Shown here in pieces: positions 1-6,231 of a stretch of DNA of 6,231 nucleotides. The stretch spans positions 1 to 6,231 of the forward strand of contig CAMPCG010000181.1 of assembly GCA_946644025.1 (NCBI GenBank). Reading direction: 5' to 3'. Position numbers and translations under genes: made by a program. Below the pieces are notes generated by a model. The model did not search any database and was not told the DNA's origin. It saw only the letters and a program-made list of their open reading frames with translations. Positions within the stretch are counted from its first letter, which is position 1; each line of letters begins with the position of its first letter. The stretch is from an uncultured Prevotellaceae bacterium (GTDB lineage Bacteria > Bacteroidota > Bacteroidia > Bacteroidales > Bacteroidaceae).

Positions 1-864
1 CTTAATCTTGTCGCCGCGCTTGTCGATGAGCTGTATGATGTGGAATCCAAATTCCGACTCTACCACCTTCGAGATGACCTTTGGGTCGGTGAGGTTGAAG
101 GCCACTGAGGCAAAGGAGGGGTCCAGGACGGCACGCCCGGTGTAGTCGAGCTCGCCACCCTGACGGCGTGAGCCGGGGTCTTCGCTATAGAGGCGGGCCA
201 GGGTCTGGAAGGAAGTCTCGCCACGGTTGATGCGGTCGGTATATTCGCGCAGCTCGTCCTTCACGCGGTTGATTTCCTCAATCGTAATCTTCGGCGTCTG
301 GGCGATAATCTGCACCTCCACCTCGGTGGGCACGAAGGGTATGCTGTCCTGGGGCATATCCTTGAAGTAACGGCGCACCTCGGCCGGGGTGACGGTGATG
401 TCGCTGACCAGCTTCTGCTTCATCTTCTGAATGAGTATCTCGTCGCGTAGGTCGTCGTGCATGGCCTGCTTAATCTGGGTGATGCTCTGTCGACGATACT
501 CCTCCAGCTTCTCCTTCGAGCCAATCTGCTCTATCATGTAGTTGATGCGGGTGTCGAGCTGCGAGGTGATGTCGGCCTCGGTGACGTCCTTGTCAATACT
601 GTCGATGGCTGCCTGATGGAGGAACAGCTTCTGCACGGCCAGATGTTCGGGAATGGCGCAGTCGGGGTCTCCCGTCCACTTCATGCCCTGCATGGCGGCC
701 TGTATGCGGGTCACCTCGATGTCGCTGCGCAGGATAGCCTCGTCGCCGACCACCCATACCACCTCGTCGATGACTGAGCCAACGGAGTCACCCGGGGCTA
801 TAGACGCTATAGAAGCTATCGATGCTATAGGACTTAGCAGTAAAGCTATTAAGATATTTTTCAT
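1..864 (-). CDS. surA: SurA-like periplasmic peptidyl-prolyl isomerase / chaperone (3' end outside window)
   Basis: The first 288 residues are visible and the frame stays open to the left edge, so the C-terminus is missing. The start MKNILIALLL is a signal peptide, followed by a mature N-terminus with VVWVVGDEAILRSDIE (about 35-50), typical of the SurA N-terminal chaperone domain, and a helical region to about 170. A parvulin (PpiC/rotamase) domain spans about 180-285, with SEDPGSRRQGGELDYTG and FGFHIIQLIDKRGDK as its recognisable end. The usual HILI strand at the domain start reads QIIA here (Q185), so this domain may be catalytically weak and serve mainly as a chaperone module. The role inferred from the family is escorting outer-membrane proteins through the periplasm. 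The ATG shares one base with the stop of the upstream isomerase (TGATG), implying translational coupling. Signal-peptide residues 12-23 are PIA followed by three SIA, from a 9-bp tandem repeat. Family assignment is firm; true orthology to SurA is less so. Confidence 0.88.
   Translation of the reverse strand, partial: MKNILIALLLSPIASIASIASIAPGDSVGSVIDEVVWVVGDEAILRSDIEVTRIQAAMQGMKWTGDPDCAIPEHLAVQKLFLHQAAIDSIDKDVTEADITSQLDTRINYMIEQIGSKEKLEEYRRQSITQIKQAMHDDLRDEILIQKMKQKLVSDITVTPAEVRRYFKDMPQDSIPFVPTEVEVQIIAQTPKITIEEINRVKDELREYTDRINRGETSFQTLARLYSEDPGSRRQGGELDYTGRAVLDPSFASVAFNLTDPKVISKVVESEFGFHIIQLIDKRGDKIK
797..832 (-). repeat. 9-bp coding tandem repeat in the SurA-like signal peptide
   Basis: Four 9-bp units on the plus strand (gctatagac, gctatagaa, gctatcgat, gctatagga) share the core gctat. 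On the coding strand they encode P-I-A, S-I-A, S-I-A, S-I-A, at the end of the signal-peptide hydrophobic core. The period is a multiple of three, so gain or loss of a unit would lengthen or shorten the signal peptide without a frameshift. Confidence 0.85.
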
Positions 865-2291
865 CAGTGGTTATTTACCGTTTTGAGTACTGCATCGTCT
901 ACCGTCCAGGTGTAGCGCCGGCGCAGGTCGGCCACCCAGGCCTTCTCCAGCTCTTCCTGCAGGTCGGCCACGACAAGTCCGCGCACGTCGGAATACTCCT
1001 CAGGGCCATTCTTCAGCACCTTCCCGTAGACGGCGTCGATGGGATAGTCCTTCAGGTGCTTCACGATGGTGTCCTTCTTGAACACGATGCTGTCGATGAG
1101 TGCATTGTCGCCCTCCTTGAAGATTCCCTTCTCCACGCGTATGCGTATGATGCTGTCGCCGTTGAAGGTGGTGCGCAACTTTTCAGCCCACTGGTCGAAG
1201 GGCAGTCCCTTGACGCAGTCAGCAACGGCCTTCACGTCGGCCTGCTGCTTCACGTGGTAGGCCATGCCCTTGTAGCGCGGCGCGTCCCACTTGTAGTTCT
1301 TCTTGTGTTTCTTGAAGTACTGTGCCAGCCCGGCTTCGTCCTTGGCGGCCTTGTCCCAGACGAGACGGTTGCTGATTTCGTAGAGCAGCAGTCCGTCGTG
1401 GTACTCCTGTATGAGGTACTTCAACTCCTGGTCGTTGGCGGCCAACTCTGCGGCTTTCCGCTCCATAATCTGCGCACGAGTGACGGTGGTGTCGGCGGCC
1501 ACCAGCGCGTCAATCTTGTTCTTGGCAATCTGGTCGCGCATGTTGCGTCGCTCGATGAACTTCAGGATGCTCTCGCGGTGGTGCTCGAAGGGCTCCATCA
1601 TCTTCCGACCGAGCATCTTGATAACATGGAATCCGAAGGAAGACTGCACGACGGGCGACACGTCGCCCGAGTCTTTCAGTGCAAAGGCAGCCTGCTCAAA
1701 CTCGGGCACCAGCCTTCCGTGCTCTACGTAGGGCAGCTCGCCGCCCTTCTCGCCCGTGGTCCTGTCGTCGGACACCTTCTTGGCCAGCTCGGCGAAGTCA
1801 GCCCCTTCCATCACGGCCTTGTAGACCGAGTCGATGCGCACCCGTGCGGCGTCCCACTCCTCCTGGGGAGCGTTCTGCTTGGCCGAGATGAGGATGTGGG
1901 CCACCTTTATCAGTCCGTCGGGGCCTATGCGCTTGACGGTCTCGTCGTAAATCTTGTGGGCCTCGGCCTCGATGTCCTCGTCGGTGACGAGCATGGGCAG
2001 CACCTGCTGGTCGCGGTACTGAGCAAACTCGTCCTTGTAGGACTGCAGCGTGTCGTAGCGGGCATCGAGGGCGGCGCTGACCTTCAGCTTGTAGTTGATG
2101 AAGAGGTCGACATATTCCTGCACCGACTTCTTGTCGATGACGCCCTCTGAGTTGTTCTTATTGTATGAGTATTCAAATTCCGAACGGGTCACAGGCTGCC
2201 CGTTCACTATCATGATGATGGGGTCGGAGGCAGTCTGTGCGGCAGCTGCGGTGCTCAGGAGGCAAGCAGCGAGAAGTGTTTTCAGTTTCAT
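864..2291 (-). CDS. Secreted parvulin-type peptidyl-prolyl cis-trans isomerase (475 aa)
   Basis: This is a complete 475-residue protein. It begins with a type I signal peptide (MKLKTLLAACLLSTAAAA, probable cut before Q19). The LAAC around residue 10 resembles a lipobox but lies too close to the N-terminus to be convincing. An N-terminal SurA_N-like helical region (about 25-125) precedes one clear PpiC/parvulin domain (about 127-230), with HILI at 132-135, GGELPYVEHGRLVPEFEQAA, and FGFHVIK near 219-225. These are the family's expected active-site features, so this copy looks catalytically competent. Residues 230-475 are helical and charged, with no domain I recognise. The gene follows guaB after a 172-bp repeat-filled gap and overlaps the SurA-like gene by one base. 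The A-rich leader before the ATG (AAAAGAAATAAAAGTA) has no Shine-Dalgarno, as is usual in Bacteroidota. The likely role is periplasmic folding of envelope proteins; substrates are unknown. Confidence 0.9.
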   Translation of the reverse strand: MKLKTLLAACLLSTAAAAQTASDPIIMIVNGQPVTRSEFEYSYNKNNSEGVIDKKSVQEYVDLFINYKLKVSAALDARYDTLQSYKDEFAQYRDQQVLPMLVTDEDIEAEAHKIYDETVKRIGPDGLIKVAHILISAKQNAPQEEWDAARVRIDSVYKAVMEGADFAELAKKVSDDRTTGEKGGELPYVEHGRLVPEFEQAAFALKDSGDVSPVVQSSFGFHVIKMLGRKMMEPFEHHRESILKFIERRNMRDQIAKNKIDALVAADTTVTRAQIMERKAAELAANDQELKYLIQEYHDGLLLYEISNRLVWDKAAKDEAGLAQYFKKHKKNYKWDAPRYKGMAYHVKQQADVKAVADCVKGLPFDQWAEKLRTTFNGDSIIRIRVEKGIFKEGDNALIDSIVFKKDTIVKHLKDYPIDAVYGKVLKNGPEEYSDVRGLVVADLQEELEKAWVADLRRRYTWTVDDAVLKTVNNH

Positions 2292-2303
2292 TACTTTTAT
2301 TTC

Positions 2304-2447
2304 TTTTCTAGTCTAGCTAGATTTTCTAGACTTTCTAGATTTTCTAGACTTTCTAGTCTTTCTAGATTATCTAGATTTTCTAGACCATCTAGTCTTTCTA
2401 GATTATCTAGATTTTCTAGTCCTTCTAGTCTTTCTGGTTTTTCTGGT
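2304..2447. repeat. Intergenic 9-bp TCTAGA tandem array, about 16 units
   Basis: Sixteen consecutive 9-bp units fill most of the 172-bp gap between guaB and the isomerase gene. The plus-strand consensus is (C/T)TTTCTAG(A/T). The first two units and the last two (CTTTCTGGT, TTTTCTGGT) are degenerate. Most units hold the palindrome TCTAGA or half of it. A higher-order 36-bp period is visible: 2358-2393 and 2394-2429 match at 34 of 36 bases. No open reading frame of merit uses the array. It contains no Bacteroidota -7 box (TAnnTTTG) on the minus strand, and no single dominant hairpin with a T-run that would be a terminator. Confidence 0.93.
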
Positions 2448-2463
2448 AGTGTTTTTTCCTTTA

Positions 2464-3999
<1,536 letters not shown>

Positions 4000-4061
4000 C
4001 TACTTCAGACTTTCTTTTCTGTATAATTTCAACAGAATTAATACGTTTTAACTGAATAATG

Positions 4062-4092
4062 TTTGCCAGTTTCCGAAAAGTAGTTAGTTTTG
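4062..4092 (+). promoter_or_regulatory. Bacteroidota-type promoter for the porD-family gene
   Basis: TTTG at 4062-4065 and TAGTTTTG at 4085-4092 are separated by exactly 19 bases. This fits the primary-sigma promoter of Bacteroidota (-33 TTTG, -7 TAnnTTTG). Transcription should begin near 4096-4099, giving a leader of about 30 bases that is almost all the CCTAACT repeat. Confidence 0.7.
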
Positions 4093-4097
4093 CAATT

Positions 4098-4125
4098 CCT
4101 AACTCCTAACTCCTAACTCCTAACT
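4098..4125 (+). repeat. Four perfect CCTAACT heptamers in the porD leader
   Basis: Four exact 7-bp copies lie between the predicted transcription start and the ATG at 4129. The leader has no Shine-Dalgarno. It is pyrimidine-rich and repeats CTCCT, which resembles the anti-Shine-Dalgarno rather than pairing with it. A change in copy number would alter leader length by 7 bases without touching the coding frame. Confidence 0.92.
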
Positions 4126-4128
4126 CCC

Positions 4129-5040
4129 ATGAAGTGCCACATCTGTTTATCATTTATCATTTGTCATTTATTATTTAGCACCGCAGGGGCGCACGCCCAG
4201 GAGCTTCTGGCGAAGATTAACTTCAACACGCAGCAGGTGCAGACGGTAGACAAGCAGGTGTTTGAGAACCTCCAGCAGTCGCTCGAACAGTTTGTCAACG
4301 AAAGACAGTGGACGGCGCTACAGTTTCAGGAGAACGAGCGCATACAGTGTTCGTTCAACATCACCGTGTCGAAATACGACCAGGGGGCCAACCGTTTCAC
4401 CTGCACGGCTCTCATACAGGCCAACCGACCCGTCTACAACTCGGCCTACACCACCACTATCTATAACAACCGCGACAAGAACTTCGACTTCGACTTCGTG
4501 CAGTTCGACCAGCTGAACTTCAACGAGGAGGTCATCGACAACCAGCTCGTGGCCCTCTTTGCCTACTATGCCTACCTCATCATCGGCCTCGACCTCGACA
4601 CCTTCTCCCCCATGGGCGGCACCGACGTGCTGCAGCGCTGTATGCAGCTGACAAACAACGCCCAGGACCTGGACTTCGCAGGGTGGAAGTCGTTCGACGA
4701 CTCGCGCAACCGCTTCGCCATCATCAACGACTATCTCGACGAGGCCATGAAGCCCTTCCGCCAGCTGCAGTACGACTACTACCGCACCGGGCTCGACGAG
4801 ATGGCCCAGAACGTGGAGCGCGGACGCACCAACGTCACCACAGCACTCGACAACCTGAAGACGGCCCACGAGGAGAAGCCCCTGAGTATGCTTCCACAGA
4901 TATGGACCGACTACAAGAAGGACGAGCTGGCCAGCATCTACAAGGGAAAGGGCACACAGAAAGAGAAGGAGAAGGTCTACGACCTGCTCTTCAGCATCAA
5001 TGCCTCGCAGAACAACACCTGGGAGCAAATCAAGAAGTAA
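4129..5040 (+). CDS. porD: PorD-family (DUF4835) secreted protein linked to type IX secretion
   Basis: A complete 303-residue protein with a signal peptide (MKCHICLSFIICHLLFSTAGAHA, likely cut before Q24). The mature part has the layout I recognise as DUF4835, named PorD in type IX secretion annotation: an N-terminal beta region (ELLAKINFNTQQVQ), NFDFDFVQFDQLNF at about 118-131, IIGLDLDTFSPMGG at 151-164, then a helical half with GWKSFDDSRNRF, MKPFRQLQYDYYRTGLDEM and KEKEKVYDLLFSI. The family is restricted to Bacteroidota and associated with the type IX secretion apparatus; its exact biochemical role is not established to my knowledge. It diverges from guaB and has its own promoter. In many Bacteroidota I recall recN directly after this gene; here a toxin-antitoxin pair starts 32 bases after the stop, with no evident terminator between. 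The signal-peptide codons hold a degenerate 7-bp repeat. Confidence 0.85.
   Translation: MKCHICLSFIICHLLFSTAGAHAQELLAKINFNTQQVQTVDKQVFENLQQSLEQFVNERQWTALQFQENERIQCSFNITVSKYDQGANRFTCTALIQANRPVYNSAYTTTIYNNRDKNFDFDFVQFDQLNFNEEVIDNQLVALFAYYAYLIIGLDLDTFSPMGGTDVLQRCMQLTNNAQDLDFAGWKSFDDSRNRFAIINDYLDEAMKPFRQLQYDYYRTGLDEMAQNVERGRTNVTTALDNLKTAHEEKPLSMLPQIWTDYKKDELASIYKGKGTQKEKEKVYDLLFSINASQNNTWEQIKK
4150..4177 (+). repeat. Degenerate 7-bp repeat inside the PorD signal-peptide codons
   Basis: Four 7-bp units (tcattta, tcatttg, tcattta, ttattta) encode part of the hydrophobic core of the signal peptide. Seven is not a multiple of three, so a slipped unit would shift the frame and abolish the protein. 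The units are imperfect, which lowers the expected slippage rate. Confidence 0.8.
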
Positions 5041-5072
5041 TTGCATTTTTAACCTTTACAAAATTACAAACT

Positions 5073-5306
5073 ATGGCAACAGCAGTATCAATAAACATCA
5101 ATATGCCCCGTGGAGACATGCCTTTCCTCCGGCAATTAGGAAAACGGATGGGCTGGACTATCTCTGAGGCGAATCGGTCGGATGCGCTCTATGACCCAGA
5201 AACAGACTCTTTCTTGAACGACAAGACCATGCAGGCTATACGCGACGTGGAAGCCGGCAAGGTGGAACGGTGCAAGGACATGAACGACTTGCTGGCTAAG
5301 ATATGA
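5073..5306 (+). CDS. Type II antitoxin partner of the YafQ-family toxin
   Basis: A 77-residue protein ending four bases inside the toxin gene (ATGA overlap), the standard antitoxin-first arrangement. The N-terminus ATAVSININMPRGDMPFLRQLGKRMGW looks like a beta strand and helix that could dimerise and bind DNA. The C-terminal half (DSFLNDKTMQAIRDVEAGKVERCKDMNDLLAKI) is charged and helical, as expected for a segment wrapping the toxin. The ND-T-AI-D-EAGK pattern is one I associate with antitoxins of YafQ/RelE-type toxins in Bacteroidales. I cannot assign it confidently to RelB/DinJ or another fold. The start at 5073 follows an A/T-rich leader (ACAAAATTACAAACT) without Shine-Dalgarno. I see no separate promoter or operator, so transcription may come from porD, although antitoxins usually autoregulate. 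It neutralises the toxin by direct binding (inferred). Confidence 0.82.
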   Translation: MATAVSININMPRGDMPFLRQLGKRMGWTISEANRSDALYDPETDSFLNDKTMQAIRDVEAGKVERCKDMNDLLAKI

Positions 5307-5587
5307 AGAAATATGAACTGGAATATGGCGGCCAGTTCCTTAAAGACCTTAAACTGGCCAAGCGAAGAGGACTGGACACAAAAGACCTCAGCAACATAAC
5401 AGACCTATTGCAAGAGGGGAAAGCCCTTCCGGAGAATTGTCGTGACCACAAATTAATAGGACAATACAAAGGTTATCGGGAGTGCCACATCAACCCAAAT
5501 TGGCTGCTCATCTACAAGAAGGAAGAAGCCATCAAAGTCGTATCGCTAACCCGCACAGGCACACATTCTGATTTATTCAAGAAATAA
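5303..5587 (+). CDS. yafQ: YafQ-family (RelE superfamily) mRNA interferase toxin
   Basis: A 94-residue protein, the normal size for YafQ. These toxins cut mRNA on the ribosome and arrest translation until the antitoxin binds them. Recognisable parts are YGGQFLKDLKLAKRRG at the N-terminus, RDHKLIGQYKGYRECHI (47-63), NWLLIYKKEE and the C-terminal RTGTHSDLF. Compared from memory with E. coli YafQ, His49, His62, His88 and Phe92 line up with its His50, His63, His87 and Phe91. Asp67 is replaced by Asn66 (codon AAT, 5498-5500), so activity may be reduced. The start overlaps the antitoxin stop by ATGA. Both genes appear more A/T-rich than porD and rarA, consistent with later acquisition. The stop codon abuts a large palindrome. 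Confidence 0.88.
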   Translation: MKKYELEYGGQFLKDLKLAKRRGLDTKDLSNITDLLQEGKALPENCRDHKLIGQYKGYRECHINPNWLLIYKKEEAIKVVSLTRTGTHSDLFKK

Positions 5588-5731
5588 GAAGGGGGCGTGT
5601 CAAAATACGCTTCGCGTCTTACCAAAACAAGAAAAAACAAAAGAAAACAATCCTGTTTTTTCTTGTTTTCTTTGTTTTTGTTGGTTTTGAGAGATCGCTT
5701 TAGCGTATATATTCGTTTTGACACACCTTCT
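5587..5731. repeat. 145-bp imperfect palindrome, MITE-like element or bidirectional terminator
   Basis: The outer arms pair AGAAGG(gggc)GTGTCAAAA on the left with TTTTGACAC(a)CCTTCT on the right. Further in, TACGCT (5606-5611) pairs with AGCGTA (5702-5707), and the centre is a perfect 16-bp hairpin. It has no coding content worth keeping. The left arm begins at the last base of the toxin stop codon. It lies between two converging genes, so termination in both directions is plausible. The terminal inverted arms and length would also fit a non-autonomous mobile element; I see no unambiguous target duplication. Confidence 0.7.
5624..5669. terminator. Perfect 16-bp A/T-rich hairpin, possible bidirectional terminator
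   Basis: AAAACAAGAAAAAACA (5624-5639) is exactly reverse-complementary to TGTTTTTTCTTGTTTT (5654-5669), with a 14-base loop. The T-rich stretch after it on the plus strand (to 5688) could help release RNA from the toxin-antitoxin transcript. On the minus strand the last arm is also T-rich. The stem is A/T-rich, so it is weak per base pair, and the terminator role is inference. Confidence 0.45.
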
Positions 5732-5767
5732 CCTATAAGTTTCGCCGTTTAAGGTAGAGTCTATCGT

Positions 5768-5783
5768 GTCCCCCTCGGGGGAC
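5768..5783. terminator. GC-rich hairpin just after rarA
   Basis: GTCCCCC and GGGGGAC flank a 2-base centre (in practice a stem with a small CTCG loop), starting 11 bases after the rarA stop on the minus strand. A second G-run (5787-5792) offers an alternative pairing for the same C-run. There is no T-run behind it, so it is not a classic intrinsic terminator. It may stabilise the rarA 3' end or be a dispersed palindromic repeat. Confidence 0.45.
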
Positions 5784-5794
5784 GAAGGGGGGCT

Positions 5795-6231
5795 TCACTT
5801 TTCACCGTCATACCTCTCTCCCCAGCACTGCTTCATGCGCTGGGCCAGCTTCTCCTCGGCGGGCGTGTGCTGCGGATGCCACAGCCGCTGTCCCCTCAGG
5901 TCATCGGGCAGGTATTGCTGCACGGCAAAGTTACCGGGACGGTCGTGGGGGTAGATATAGCCGTCGCTATATCCCAGCTGCTTCATCAGTTTCGTGGGTG
6001 CGTTGCGCAGGTGCAACGGCACGGGCAGGTTGCCCGTCTGGCGCACGGTCTGCAGGGCTGCGTCAATGCCAAGGTAGGCCGAGTTGCTCTTCGGACTGGC
6101 CGCCAGGTAGACGACGGCCTCGGCCAGGGCTATGCGTGCCTCGGGCCAGCCTATCTTCATCACGGTGTCGAAGGCGGCATTGGCCAGCAGCAGCGCGTTG
6201 GGGTTGGCCAGCCCGATGTCCTCGGAGGCCG
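5795..6231 (-). CDS. rarA: Replication-associated recombination protein A, C-terminal part (5' end outside window)
   Basis: The final 144 residues are visible. The frame is open to the right edge; the N-terminal AAA+ ATPase core with Walker motifs lies outside, so only the C-terminal helical and oligomerisation region can be judged. It opens ASEDIGLANPNALLLAN and continues MKIGWPEARIALAEAVVYLA, SPKSNSAYLGIDAAL, GNLPVPLHLRNAPTKLMKQL, then YPHDRPGNFAVQQYLPDDL, all hallmark wording of RarA (MgsA/WHIP family). It ends with a short charged tail. RarA is a tetrameric ATPase that acts at stalled replication forks and binds single-strand-binding protein (family knowledge). Internal ATG/GTG codons near 6160 are not starts, because conserved residues continue upstream of them. 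The gene converges on the toxin-antitoxin pair and is followed by the GC-rich hairpin. Confidence 0.95.
   Translation of the reverse strand, partial: ASEDIGLANPNALLLANAAFDTVMKIGWPEARIALAEAVVYLAASPKSNSAYLGIDAALQTVRQTGNLPVPLHLRNAPTKLMKQLGYSDGYIYPHDRPGNFAVQQYLPDDLRGQRLWHPQHTPAEEKLAQRMKQCWGERYDGEK

Noticed and set aside
457..777. Short plus-strand frame opposite the SurA-like gene
   Set aside because: Antisense to a continuous SurA-like reading frame with conserved motifs.
867..2150. 427-aa open frame on the plus strand opposite the isomerase gene
   Set aside because: It lies fully antisense to a clear parvulin gene; its composition (rich in L, V, H, D, G) is that of a reverse-strand shadow with no domain.
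2262..2264. Lipoprotein signal (LAAC) in the 475-aa isomerase
   Set aside because: The cysteine is residue 10, leaving too short a hydrophobic stretch; the later AAAA-Q site suits ordinary signal peptidase better.
2304..2447. CRISPR array
   Set aside because: Repeats are 9 bp and directly contiguous with no unique spacers.
4318..5046. 242-aa open frame on the minus strand opposite porD
   Set aside because: Low-complexity V/L/E-rich shadow of the porD coding sequence.
5512..5724. 70-aa minus-strand frame across the toxin 3' end and the palindrome
   Set aside because: It is composed of the A/T-rich palindrome and antisense toxin sequence; no domain and poor composition.

Overview
The window looks like a chromosomal segment of a Bacteroidales bacterium, most likely Prevotella or a close relative. 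The GuaB and RarA proteins have the wording I associate with that order. A PorD-family (DUF4835) protein, confined to Bacteroidota, is present. Gene starts lack Shine-Dalgarno sequences and have A/T-rich leaders. One promoter fits the Bacteroidota form TTTG-N19-TAnnTTTG exactly. The genus is inference from sequence style.

Left half, minus strand (read from about 3990 down to 1): guaB (IMP dehydrogenase), then a 172-bp gap filled by a 9-bp tandem array built around TCTAGA, then two secreted parvulin-type peptidyl-prolyl isomerases. The second of these is SurA-like and runs off the left edge. The two isomerase genes overlap by one base (TGATG) and are surely one transcriptional unit. guaB may feed into it, since I see no clear terminator between them. 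The isomerases should act in the periplasm on outer-membrane protein folding.

Middle: a 177-bp divergent intergenic region (3952-4128) carries a possible guaB promoter on the minus strand and a strong promoter on the plus strand. The latter drives a porD-family gene (4129-5040), a periplasmic or outer-membrane-associated protein linked to type IX secretion. Its leader is almost entirely four copies of CCTAACT, and its signal-peptide codons contain a second, degenerate 7-bp repeat.

Right part: directly behind porD sits a more A/T-rich toxin-antitoxin pair, an antitoxin and a YafQ-family RelE-fold mRNA interferase. They overlap by ATGA. The toxin has Asn where E. coli YafQ has the active-site Asp67. 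The toxin stop codon abuts a 145-bp imperfect palindrome (5587-5731) that could be a MITE-like element or a bidirectional terminator. A GC-rich hairpin follows, and then the 3' end of rarA, converging from the minus strand and cut by the right edge.

The genes are housekeeping or envelope functions, and I found no clearly new multi-gene system. What stands out is the density of short tandem repeats at gene starts (9-bp array, 9-bp coding repeat, two 7-bp repeats), the palindrome next to the toxin-antitoxin pair, and the toxin substitution.
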